Below, piece after piece: positions 1-7,381 of a DNA stretch of 64,000 nucleotides. Under the pieces are notes generated by a model, which was not told where the DNA came from, searched no databases, and was given only the letters and a program-made list of their open reading frames with translations. A program made the translations under genes and the position numbers. How positions within the stretch are numbered: position 1 is the first letter of the stretch; every line of letters begins with the position of its first letter. This stretch comes from Polycyclovorans algicola TG408. Its GTDB lineage: Bacteria; Pseudomonadota; Gammaproteobacteria; Nevskiales; Nevskiaceae. The stretch covers positions 2,474,830 through 2,538,829 of the forward strand of contig NZ_JOMH01000001.1 of the NCBI RefSeq assembly GCF_000711245.1. The letters are read 5' to 3'.

Positions 1-8
1 AGACAATA

Positions 9-1730
9 GTGGGCCTGGTGATTACACTCCTCTGGGCCATGCCGACCTTGGCTGCGCAGCGCGTGGCGCTGGTGATTGGCAATGGTCAGTACCAGCACGT
101 CCCGCAACTGCCAAATCCTGGGCGCGACGCCGATGCGATGACGCGTGTGCTCACGGATCTGGGCTTCTCGGTCACGACCGTCAAAAATGCCTCACGCAGG
201 GACCTGGGGCGAAAGGTCATCGAGTTTGGGCGTGCCACGGGCGGCGCCGAGGTGGCGCTGGTGTTTTACGCCGGCCATGGCATCCAGGTGGACGGCACCA
301 ACTACCTCATCCCGGTGGACGCCGCCCTGCAGGACGACCTGTCCCTGTCTGAAGAAGCCTACAAGCTCGACGACCTGCTCAACGCCGTCAGCGGTGCCCA
401 GACGCGGGTCATCTTGATGGATGCCTGCCGCGACAACCCGTTCTCCAATCGCATGAAGCGCACCGTCGCCACGCGTGACATCGGACGGGGGCTGGCGCGG
501 GTGCAAAGCAATGCCGGTGGCACCCTGATTGCGTTTGCGACGGACCCGGACAACATTGCCGCGGACGGGCAGGGAAACAACAGCCCCTTCACCACTGCCC
601 TGGTGGGCGTGCTGCCGCAGGCGGGGCTGGAAATTCGCCTTGCCATGGGCCGCGTGCGGGCCGAAGTGGCGCGACTCACCGGCAACCGGCAGATTCCCTG
701 GGTCAACGAGTCGTTGTTCGGTGAGCTGTATCTGGCGGGTCAGCCGGGTGCCGTCATGACCCCCACGTCGGCACCCGGCGTTGACCTGTCGGCGCTGGAT
801 CTGGCCCATTGGCAGAGTGCGCAGGCCATCGGCACAGCGGAGTCCTATCGGGATTATCGACAGAACAATCCGCAGGGCCGCTTTGCCGCGCAGGCCGACA
901 TGCAGATTGCCGCATTGACGAGACCTCGCCCAACCGCAGCACCGCAGACACAACCGCCTGCCTCCCGACCACCACCCACGGCGGTGCCTGCCGCGTCGTC
1001 GTCAAGCGGCGGTGCGCCGTTCTCCACCTTCCGCGACTGCCCGGAGTGCCCGGAGATGATCCACATTCCGGCGGGCAGCTTTCGGATGGGGGACCTCAGC
1101 GGCGAGGGTGAGCCGGATGAAAAGCCCGTGCGCACGGTCAACGTCCCGGCCTTCAGCGTGGGCAAGTTTGAGGTCACCTTTGACGAATGGGATGCTTGCG
1201 TTGCGGTAGGCGGCTGTAGTTACCCCCAAAGTGATGGTGACTGGGGCCGGGGCAAGCGCCCGGTGATCCATGTGAGTTGGAACGACGCGCAGGAGTACGT
1301 ACGCTGGCTCAGCCGTAAGACGGGGCAGCGCTATCGACTGTTGAGTGAAGCGGAATGGGAGTACACAGCAAGAGCAGGGACCAGCACTGAATACAGTTGG
1401 GGCAATCAGATTGATACCAGCAAGACCGACTACGATGACAGCGGCCACCGAAATGCCCAACCCGTGGGCAGCTACGCCGCGAACCCCTGGGGCCTGCACG
1501 ATGTGCACGGCAACGTCGGGGAATGGTTGGAGGACTGCTGGAACAATAGCTACGGAGGCGCGCCGACCGATGCCAGCGCGTGGACCTCGGGCAACTGCGC
1601 CGACCGGGCGCTCCGTGGCGGCTCGTGGTACGACGTCGCCGCAGTGCTGCGTTCCGCCTACCGTTTCCGCCTCGGTGCGGGCAGCCGCTCCCACCTCCTC
1701 GGTTTGCGCGTGGCCAGGACCGCTTTTTGA
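9..1730 (+). CDS. Exported caspase-like protease with variable FGE/C-type-lectin domain (DGR target 1)
   Basis: The frame is open to the left edge, so the GTG at 9 is only the first possible start in view; the true start may lie a few codons upstream. The first 16 residues are a hydrophobic signal-peptide core. A caspase-like (peptidase C14) domain follows, with the sequence ALVIGNGQY, catalytic His90 in YAGHG and Cys140 in DACRDNPF. After a Pro/Gln-rich linker, an FGE-sulfatase domain starts near residue 345 (CPECPEM) and runs to the end with GNVGEW and RGGSW motifs. The cysteine pair of true formylglycine-generating enzymes is absent, so a binding rather than catalytic role is likely. The last 45 residues are the variable region copied from the template at 1902-2021. 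The caspase module would act in the periplasm or outside the cell. Confidence 0.88.
   Translation: MGLVITLLWAMPTLAAQRVALVIGNGQYQHVPQLPNPGRDADAMTRVLTDLGFSVTTVKNASRRDLGRKVIEFGRATGGAEVALVFYAGHGIQVDGTNYLIPVDAALQDDLSLSEEAYKLDDLLNAVSGAQTRVILMDACRDNPFSNRMKRTVATRDIGRGLARVQSNAGGTLIAFATDPDNIAADGQGNNSPFTTALVGVLPQAGLEIRLAMGRVRAEVARLTGNRQIPWVNESLFGELYLAGQPGAVMTPTSAPGVDLSALDLAHWQSAQAIGTAESYRDYRQNNPQGRFAAQADMQIAALTRPRPTAAPQTQPPASRPPPTAVPAASSSSGGAPFSTFRDCPECPEMIHIPAGSFRMGDLSGEGEPDEKPVRTVNVPAFSVGKFEVTFDEWDACVAVGGCSYPQSDGDWGRGKRPVIHVSWNDAQEYVRWLSRKTGQRYRLLSEAEWEYTARAGTSTEYSWGNQIDTSKTDYDDSGHRNAQPVGSYAANPWGLHDVHGNVGEWLEDCWNNSYGGAPTDASAWTSGNCADRALRGGSWYDVAAVLRSAYRFRLGAGSRSHLLGLRVARTAF
1598..1717 (+). repeat. DGR variable repeat VR1
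   Basis: This 120-nt segment at the 3' end of the first caspase-FGE gene aligns without gaps to the template at 1902-2021. My hand count gives 22 mismatches, 20 at positions where the template has A (replaced by G, C or T) and two others (G to T, C to T). This is the adenine-specific signature of DGR mutagenic retrohoming. The identical 3' edge (GCGCGTGGCCAG) followed by a different base marks the likely initiation site. Confidence 0.95.
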
Positions 1731-1750
1731 CCCTTTTACCCTTTGGCTCT

Positions 1751-1771
1751 GGTCCTTGCGGAGCAAGGGCC
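1751..1771 (+). other. VR-downstream hairpin with GGA loop
   Basis: GGTCCTTGC, loop GGA and GCAAGGGCC form a 9-bp stem with one G-T wobble, 33 nt after VR1. The same GC-GGA-GC apex with a different but still paired stem follows four other VRs in this window. In the Bordetella phage DGR a hairpin or cruciform just after the VR helps target recognition; this is the likely counterpart. Confidence 0.6.
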
Positions 1772-1901
1772 GCGCGCCTGTAGGCGCGTGCTGTGGCGGT
1801 TTAGTTTTGGGGGTGCAGGGGGCGTAGCCCGTGCTTGCATCCATTTTTGCCTTGACCTTTTCCGCCGACCCGCGGATAAGGACAGCGGGCTCGCGCCCCG
1901 C

Positions 1902-2021
1902 CGCCGACCGGGCAATCCGTGGCGGCTCGTGGAACAACAACGCCGCAAGGCTGCGTTCCGCCAACCGCAACCACAACGATGCGGGCAACCGCAACAACAA
2001 CCTCGGTTTGCGCGTGGCCAG
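1902..2021 (+). repeat. DGR template repeat TR1 (no adjacent RT)
   Basis: This 120-nt adenine-rich template matches VR1. It contains ten AAC codons in the frame of the target gene. AAC mutated at A gives many amino acids but never a stop, a hallmark of DGR templates. It lies 184 nt after VR1 with no RT between or after, so mutagenesis would need an RT supplied in trans, most plausibly the one at 45779-46846. Confidence 0.93.
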
Positions 2022-2105
2022 TCCGCCCGTTGTCCGCGCCGGCAGGTAGTGCGGCGTGCTTCCAGAATGCCGTCGCTCAAGGGGCGCCGGCAGCGTGATG
2101 AAAAC

Positions 2106-2168
2106 GGGTGTCCATGGGTGCGATGTCCAGGTTCAGCAGGGAGGCTGGGCCGAACAGCAGGGCAGGGA
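2106..2168 (+). ncRNA. Conserved box 3' of TR1 (probable template-RNA element)
   Basis: About 85 nt after TR1, 63 nt align to 47040-47103 after TR2 with seven mismatches, including 31 identical contiguous bases that begin GGTTCAGCAGGGAGGCTGGG. It is non-coding in both places and the sequence between TR and box differs. In studied DGRs, RNA downstream of TR binds the RT-Avd complex and primes cDNA; I infer the same here. Confidence 0.6.
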
Positions 2169-2175
2169 TGCAGCG

Positions 2176-2218
2176 CCGCGCGGCCGGTAGGGCAACCGAA
2201 CGTCGCGCGGTGATTTTT
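2176..2218 (+). terminator. Terminator-like hairpin after TR1 region
   Basis: CCGCGCG (2176-2182) pairs with CGCGCGG (2204-2210), followed by a T-rich tail. The same placement after the conserved box is seen at the second template locus, which suggests that both template RNAs end there. Confidence 0.5.
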
Positions 2219-2321
2219 GTTCTTTTTGCAATTGCGTCATTGACGCCGGTTTTTCCGGCGGGCGGGTTGGGCTGCCACTGTTAAACGTCCTTGTCAGCGA
2301 CGCGGTTGCCACAGACTGCCG

Positions 2322-3080
2322 TCAGGGGTTCCACGCCTCGATGCGAATCGAGCAGGTAGCCGGCCCTGCTTCGGCGGCCTCGCCATCCCAATCGTGCAGC
2401 AGGTGGCCCAGTGCACGCGTTTCGGTTGGGGCCTCCACTTCTACGATGGCTGGCAGGTCTCGAATCATGAGCAGGCTGGGTTGGTTGGCGGCAAGGGCTT
2501 TGGTTTCCCCGGTGGCCGTTTTCATCAGTGCCTGCGCGCCATCAAGTTCGCCCACGACCAGCAGGGCGGAAGGACTGGCAGGTGCTGTTGCGTTCCAGTT
2601 CAACAGGTGTCGACGGCTACCGCGCCCCTGCCAGGTGGGGGGCATCAGCGGGTCGTCGATCCACACCGGGTTGGCGCAGGCCGTGGCGTCCGAATTCACG
2701 ACCTCAATGTACGTATGCAGCAGTTCCAGCGGCATGCCGCTCTGGCCCCGCCAGCTCAGCCTGCCATCTGGCTCACGCGGGTCAATGAGCTGCCCGGCGA
2801 TGTGCTCCACCCGCTGGCGCAGCTGCACGGCTTCGGCACAGCGTTGGCCGGGGCAATGGTCTGGAACATGGCCCACAAACACGAACCGCCAATGCGTCTG
2901 CTCGCTCGACTGGCGGATCAGACTTTTCAGTCGGGTTAGCGTGCGCTGTGTTTGAGTACCCGGCTCCGGCTGAAGCATCTGATTGGCATAGGTGAGCACG
3001 TAAGGGTGGTCCACCCCGAAAGTCGCCGACGTTGCCAATGCCAATGTGAGCGCCGCGAGTGGCTGCAGGAAAAATTTCAT
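2322..3080 (-). CDS. Exported protein of unknown function (third gene of operon)
   Basis: A 252-residue product with an N-terminal signal peptide (MKFFLQPLAALTLALATSAT). The ATG at 3080 overlaps the stop codon of the upstream gene as ATGA, so the two are translationally coupled; a TTG one codon earlier is less likely. The mature part has a charged N-terminal half with a helix-like segment (LTRLKSLIRQ) and paired cysteines (CPGQRC), but I recognise no family. It is the last gene of a three-gene unit read from a CCCATCCCGATA site at 4771-4782, which places it in the same regulon as the caspases. Confidence 0.7.
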   Translation of the reverse strand: MKFFLQPLAALTLALATSATFGVDHPYVLTYANQMLQPEPGTQTQRTLTRLKSLIRQSSEQTHWRFVFVGHVPDHCPGQRCAEAVQLRQRVEHIAGQLIDPREPDGRLSWRGQSGMPLELLHTYIEVVNSDATACANPVWIDDPLMPPTWQGRGSRRHLLNWNATAPASPSALLVVGELDGAQALMKTATGETKALAANQPSLLMIRDLPAIVEVEAPTETRALGHLLHDWDGEAAEAGPATCSIRIEAWNP

Positions 3081-4315
3081 CAACAGGCCCCGTCGGGTAG
3101 GGTGCGGAACAAATACTCGAGGTGGCCGCTGCCTTGCCGACTCAGCCAGTTTCGCGCCGCACTGAGTCTTTCGGTGGCCTGTAGAGGCATCAGAACGGCC
3201 TGCAGTTCAGCCTGCAGCGCAGTCGCATCCCACGGCCGCAGCCGCTGGGCTAACACGACCAACAAGTTGTCTTCCGCAGGGGGCAGCAAATCAACGGAGA
3301 ACGTGGTGGCCTGTGCATCGTTGAGTTGGGGGCGGGGCAGAGATTGAATCTGAGCGCCGCCATTGGGCGACACGCTCGCCACGACGCCATAGACGGCTGG
3401 CCAACTCTCCGCCACAGAATCAATCTTAATCGCCAACCGTTCACCCACGAGGTGAGCAGGGCCCGCTGAGGCGCGGGTACACGGCGGTAGCAGTTCCAAC
3501 GCTCCGCCTGCACTGGTGAGCGCTCTGGCGGGAGTTGTCACAATCTGTCCCTGCGTTGTTGCAATGGTGGCAAATGACAATGAAATAGGGCGCTTCAGCC
3601 AGGCAGCCGTCAACACGAAGAGCAGTGCAGCTGCCGATATCGACAGTAGGCCAAGCCGGAGCCTGTTTTCTCTTGGGTCGCGTGCAAGCCTGTTGAAGCC
3701 AAGTCGTTGTGTCGCCTCCCGCAGGCTGGAGACGGCGTGAACCTTTAAGCCTTTTGATTCCAATTCGGCAACTGCAAGTGCGTGCCGCGTTAACGTTGCC
3801 GTGCCATCCGGATCCTGTTTGGGGATGAATAGATGAGGCGGCGGCACCGTGGCCCCGGACCGACTGAAGTGCTGGGCAAATAGCCTTAGCTTTTCTTCCA
3901 GATGGTGTACCGGGCCGATGTCCACGTCGCTCCCATTTCCGGCATCGAGTATCCCAGTAGCGGCGACGCTTAAGATTGGACTGCCGCAGAGGTGCATCAG
4001 TCGAGCCAATGCGAGGCCAAGCTCGGCACTGCGTGCGTTCTCGGGCGCCAAACCACCGATATCTCCAGGATTAAGGACGCTCAGCGCGGCGGGTTGTGGC
4101 GGCAGTAATCCACTGCGTGGCAGGTGCAGCGACTGCGTTGCAGCGATTGCCTGTTGTCCTGCCGCATATAGCCCCGTTTCCAGTAAGGCGGAAGCGCGTC
4201 GGTCCAATTGTGCGGCATGGGGTGGCGGCATTTGTGCGTCACACACCACTCTGCAAATGGCACCGCCGCCCCCCACCATGGGGATCAAGACGGAGCGCGC
4301 CGGGAGTGCCCTCAT
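3080..4315 (-). CDS. Membrane protein of unknown function (second gene of operon)
   Basis: A 411-residue protein I do not recognise. It has no clear signal peptide. A single strong membrane segment lies around residues 222-242 (LLSISAAALLFVLTAAW), separating an N-terminal domain from a C-terminal domain of about 165 residues. The N-terminal part contains a glycine-rich stretch (MVGGGGAICRVVCDAQ), then helix-rich sequence. The start overlaps the end of the 139-residue gene upstream and the stop overlaps the next start, so all three genes are co-translated. A topology with an inner cytoplasmic domain and an outer periplasmic domain fits. The gene is specific to this regulon as far as this window shows. 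Confidence 0.65.
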   Translation of the reverse strand: MRALPARSVLIPMVGGGGAICRVVCDAQMPPPHAAQLDRRASALLETGLYAAGQQAIAATQSLHLPRSGLLPPQPAALSVLNPGDIGGLAPENARSAELGLALARLMHLCGSPILSVAATGILDAGNGSDVDIGPVHHLEEKLRLFAQHFSRSGATVPPPHLFIPKQDPDGTATLTRHALAVAELESKGLKVHAVSSLREATQRLGFNRLARDPRENRLRLGLLSISAAALLFVLTAAWLKRPISLSFATIATTQGQIVTTPARALTSAGGALELLPPCTRASAGPAHLVGERLAIKIDSVAESWPAVYGVVASVSPNGGAQIQSLPRPQLNDAQATTFSVDLLPPAEDNLLVVLAQRLRPWDATALQAELQAVLMPLQATERLSAARNWLSRQGSGHLEYLFRTLPDGAC

Positions 4316-4731
4316 GCAGGCGTAACCTTGGTGAGGAGGATTCGATAGTCGCCTAGCGCCCGGCGCACCGCTTCAGAGTTGGCCAGCACCAGCAGACCTG
4401 CCCCTTGCGAATCGAAGCCGAAATCAAGGTTAAGCAATCCATCGGCACTCACCAAGCGCGCATGTCGTTTGGAGACCTGCCTGAGCGCTGCATATCCTTG
4501 GGCCTGGACCTGCAAATGCAATTCTCTGTCGTGCAGCGTGGGCGTCACGCGTAAGAGCCGCGACAAGTCCAGCCAACCCGATGCGGGTAACTCTGGCTCG
4601 GCCTGGTCAGCGGCCGCCAGCAGGCGAAACTCGAAAACATCCGCCTTGTTGCCACGGCGCGAGTTCTCAACATCCATCCGTGCGGCTGCGATGGCCAGTA
4701 ATGTCTTTAATGTTTGGCTGAAACTGCTCAT
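4312..4731 (-). CDS. Small protein of unknown function (first gene of operon)
   Basis: A 139-residue protein without a signal peptide, beginning MSSFSQTLKTLLAIAAARMD. It is soluble-looking, with alternating helix and strand propensity and no motif I recognise. Its start lies 39 nt after a CCCATCCCGATA element on the minus strand, which supports this ATG. Its end overlaps the next gene by 4 nt. As first gene of the unit it may be a cytoplasmic partner of the membrane protein encoded next; that is inference from position only. Confidence 0.62.
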   Translation of the reverse strand: MSSFSQTLKTLLAIAAARMDVENSRRGNKADVFEFRLLAAADQAEPELPASGWLDLSRLLRVTPTLHDRELHLQVQAQGYAALRQVSKRHARLVSADGLLNLDFGFDSQGAGLLVLANSEAVRRALGDYRILLTKVTPA

Positions 4732-4770
4732 GTCATTTTGTGCAGACCCTGGTTGTGGCCTCGCCCTCCA

Positions 4771-4782
4771 TATCGGGATGGG
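4771..4782 (-). promoter_or_regulatory. CCCATCCCGATA element
   Basis: An exact copy on the minus strand, 39 nt before the 4731 start. It is divergent from the copy at 4918-4929. Confidence 0.75.
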
Positions 4783-4917
4783 TTGCGGCTTGGATGGCTA
4801 CAAAGTCTTCTTGGCCGCGTCGATTCATTGCAGTCGTAGGCTAGAGACGAGCCTTGCGGGCCTGAATCAGATCGGTCTACGAGGCTCTTGCTAGGGGGAT
4901 TGATGAGCGCCCATACC

Positions 4918-4929
4918 CCCATCCCGATA
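4918..4929 (+). promoter_or_regulatory. CCCATCCCGATA element
   Basis: An exact copy, 46 nt before the ATG at 4976 of the DUF4384/OmpA/trypsin operon. Confidence 0.75.
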
Positions 4930-4975
4930 ATGAGGGCATCGCCCGGAATGCCGGGTTAACGACTGGAGAATCGCA

Positions 4976-6172
4976 ATGTTTGAAGCCAATCCCGTACGGT
5001 CGCTGCTGAAGCGTCACGCGTCGTTGCTTGTGGTGTCTACGCTACTGATGGGTGGTGCCGTCGCGGCCGAGGACCCCAACCGCACCATGACCGTGGAGCA
5101 GGTGACTGTGACCTCATTGTCGGTACCCGCCTCAGACTTGACGGTAGACCTCTGGACTGACCGGCCCGGCGGCGTTTATGCCGATGGTGAGCGCGCGCGG
5201 GTCTTCGTGAAGGTGAATCAAACGGCACGCGTAGAGTTGCTCGATGTGGGTAGTACCGGGGTCAAGACGGTGTTGTTCCCGAACGCCTGCCAACCCAATA
5301 ACCTGATTCAAGCCGGTCAGACGGTTGAAGTGGGGGTGGGTCAGCAGGGAAATACGATTTGTCCGGGAATCCGCGTGGGCGCGCCTTACGGATTGAGCGT
5401 ACTTAAGGCGGTCGCCACTACCGACACCAAGGTTCGGTTCGACGCCGGGCGGGCCGGCACTGCGGCGGGACCTTTCTCCCAACTCCAGGGATCGGCAAGT
5501 GACTATGCGCGAACCATGACGGTGATCGTGACGCAGGCGCCGACGGCCAAATGGGCCACCACGAACCTCCACTACAGCGTTGCCCCTGCGGCGACCGCGT
5601 CGGCGCCAGCGAGTACCGCAACGGGCGGGACGCAGGTCACCATCACCAGCCCCGGCGGCAGCACGGTGCAGGTCTCAGGACCGCAAAGTGCTGCGGTTGT
5701 CGCCTCGCAGCCCAGCGCCGCCACGATCGCTCCCGCCTATTCACTGCCGCAGTTCAAATCTGACTTCGGTATCAATGTGGCAATGGGCGAAGCTGCTTAC
5801 AAGGTGGGGGACACCCTGAGCTTCTCGGTTACCGCTGAGCGCCGCTGCGACCTGCGGGTTATCAATGTGGATCACAAAGGTGGCTACAGCATCCTCTATC
5901 CCAATGCACTGGATGAGACGATCACATTGCAGGCGGGTAAGGCGATGTTTCTGCCGCGCGCCAAGGGTGACGTCACCATTCGCCTGAGTGGTGAGCCGGG
6001 CACGCAGACCCTGCTGGCAGTCTGTGCTCAGAACAAGAGCTTCTGGGAAACGGTCACCGGTCGCACGGCCATTATTGAGGCCAAACCCACGCTCACCCTT
6101 GAGGAAATTCTCAATGACAAGGGTGATGGCTTGGTGGGGCGCAAAGCGGTGACCTACTCGCTGCTTCCCTGA
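4976..6172 (+). CDS. Exported DUF4384-type protein
   Basis: A 398-residue protein with an N-terminal signal sequence after a short basic head (cleavage probably near VAAEDPN). Two related beta-rich segments carry the DUF4384 pattern: one near residues 40-125 (YADGERARVFVKVN followed by VLFPNACQ), the second near 265-345 (YKVGDTLSFSVTAERRCDL, then ILYPNALDE). A Ser/Thr/Ala-rich linker joins them. DUF4384 is common in bacterial caspase-like proteins and is thought to be a protein-interaction module. A paralogue lies at 28760-29884 and single copies sit on the caspases at 21.2-24.3 kb. It is the first gene of a tight operon with OmpA, an exported unknown and trypsin. Confidence 0.8.
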   Translation: MFEANPVRSLLKRHASLLVVSTLLMGGAVAAEDPNRTMTVEQVTVTSLSVPASDLTVDLWTDRPGGVYADGERARVFVKVNQTARVELLDVGSTGVKTVLFPNACQPNNLIQAGQTVEVGVGQQGNTICPGIRVGAPYGLSVLKAVATTDTKVRFDAGRAGTAAGPFSQLQGSASDYARTMTVIVTQAPTAKWATTNLHYSVAPAATASAPASTATGGTQVTITSPGGSTVQVSGPQSAAVVASQPSAATIAPAYSLPQFKSDFGINVAMGEAAYKVGDTLSFSVTAERRCDLRVINVDHKGGYSILYPNALDETITLQAGKAMFLPRAKGDVTIRLSGEPGTQTLLAVCAQNKSFWETVTGRTAIIEAKPTLTLEEILNDKGDGLVGRKAVTYSLLP

Positions 6173-6205
6173 ACCACGGTTTTCAGCCCTCTGAGAGGAT
6201 TCATC

Positions 6206-6697
6206 ATGATTAGATTTTTGATTGCCACGGCAGCACTGGTGCTCTCTAGCGCAGTAGCGGCTGACGACCAGCGATCCCGGACCGAATTTGGTGCCGACGT
6301 GCAGCGCGGCATGATTGTCGAAGTTCTGCAGCAGGCCCCCAGTTCCGCAGGAGCAGAGATCAGTGTGGCACTGCCCATAACGTTTGCATTCGGGTCCGCA
6401 AACCTTAGCGCAGAAGGCCGCAGCATCCTCGCAACAACCGCTCTGGCCCTGAATTCACAGGAGCTCATCGGGTTGTCGTTTGTCGTGGAAGGGCATACCG
6501 ATTCGGTCGGCAGTGAGCAGGCCAACCTGGTTCTGTCACAGCGCCGAGCAGATGCGGCTCGCAATTTCTTAATTGAACAAGGAGTGGCCGCCCCGCGACT
6601 CGCTGCGATTGGGTTTGGTGAAACAAGATTGATTCCGCAGGTCGTCAGCACCGATGGTCGCCAGCGCCGAGTCGAAATCGTTCGGCAGGGGGGGTGA
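6206..6697 (+). CDS. OmpA-like peptidoglycan-binding protein
   Basis: A 163-residue protein with a signal peptide (IATAALVLSSAVAADD) and an OmpA C-terminal domain from about residue 58. It shows FAFGSANLSAEGRSIL, the EGHTDSVGS motif and the QRRADAARNFL helix that contact peptidoglycan in this family. A GAGAGG ribosome site lies 8 nt before the ATG. It is short, so it is essentially a free periplasmic OmpA domain rather than a beta-barrel protein. Its place between a DUF4384 protein and an exported unknown suggests it helps tie this system to the cell wall. Confidence 0.85.
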   Translation: MIRFLIATAALVLSSAVAADDQRSRTEFGADVQRGMIVEVLQQAPSSAGAEISVALPITFAFGSANLSAEGRSILATTALALNSQELIGLSFVVEGHTDSVGSEQANLVLSQRRADAARNFLIEQGVAAPRLAAIGFGETRLIPQVVSTDGRQRRVEIVRQGG

Positions 6698-6698
6698 C

Positions 6699-7370
6699 AT
6701 GCAGCGCATCGTGATCGCAGCATGCAGCGTGTTCAGCCTATTTATTGGAACTGCCAGCGCCTCTGAAAGCTATGCCATCGACCTGTCCCGCTCGGCGGGG
6801 AGCGAGCGCGATGCCGCAGTGGCCATTTTGTCCAGCGAGGAGTACGACCAGCTGATGCGTGGTGTGACGCGCGCGTCCGAGGCCAGGCAAAAGTTGCGAC
6901 AACAGCGACGTCGCAGTCTTGAAGTGACTGCTGACCCAGGCGGCGAACAGGGCGCAGTTGAAGCCGCGCTCACCGAGCTTCGCCATGGCCAAAGAGTCGT
7001 GATCTGCGCCTTGGGCCCCGAAGAGGGAAGTCAGTCGCTATATCTCTCGCTATGGAATCGAAGCACTGATGGAAGCGGTCCACAATTTTCAAATTTCAAG
7101 AAAATCTACCCGGCAGGTTCGCCGGCGGTGCGTGTTAATAGCGACGAAGTTCTGTGCATTGGCCAGCCTGGTAGTGGGTTCAGTGTGAACGCCCAATACG
7201 ATGCTAAGGGTGCAACCGAGCAAATTTACGCCCACTACTCCACGTCAGAAGCCACGCAGTTTGATGAAGGTGACGTCCTGGTGCTTGGCAAAGGAGCCAC
7301 TCGAAGCACTCGAGCGCCCACTGGAGACTACTGGTCGGCCTTTGCGGTATTCAGCGTCAGTAAGAATTAG
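6699..7370 (+). CDS. Exported protein of unknown function
   Basis: A 223-residue product starting at the ATG one nucleotide after the OmpA stop. The signal peptide is RIVIAACSVFSLFIGTASAS. The mature protein has a basic helical segment (EARQKLRQQRRRSL) and a beta-rich second half with a GEEQ/CALGPEEG-like region. No family is recognised. It belongs to the operon 4976-8254, whose last gene is a trypsin-like protease; a substrate or chaperone role is possible but unsupported. Confidence 0.68.
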   Translation: MQRIVIAACSVFSLFIGTASASESYAIDLSRSAGSERDAAVAILSSEEYDQLMRGVTRASEARQKLRQQRRRSLEVTADPGGEQGAVEAALTELRHGQRVVICALGPEEGSQSLYLSLWNRSTDGSGPQFSNFKKIYPAGSPAVRVNSDEVLCIGQPGSGFSVNAQYDAKGATEQIYAHYSTSEATQFDEGDVLVLGKGATRSTRAPTGDYWSAFAVFSVSKN

Positions 7371-7381
7371 GGAGTGCCACC

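Larger units (their letters stand above)
1731..2321. other. Non-coding DGR template region
   Basis: No protein gene is supported here; reading frames across it merely read through the template. It holds, in order, the VR hairpin, a stretch whose GGGGGTGCAGGGGGCGTAG segment is also found after the hairpin of the 30.8-kb gene, template repeat TR1, about 85 nt of unassigned sequence, a conserved box and a terminator-like hairpin. No avd or RT remnant is visible between VR1 and TR1, unlike the complete cassette at 43.5-47.1 kb. Confidence 0.7.

Noticed and set aside
1831-2049. Short open frames across TR1 and across TR2 (46.78-47.18 kb)
   Set aside because: They exist because the template keeps the target's frame; they lack ribosome sites and domains and fit a non-coding template better.
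4918-4929. CCGATA in the shared element as the -10 of a flagellar sigma-28 promoter
   Set aside because: The -10 resembles GCCGATAA, but no TAAA-type -35 is found about 15 nt upstream at the sites I checked, and the genes are not flagellar.
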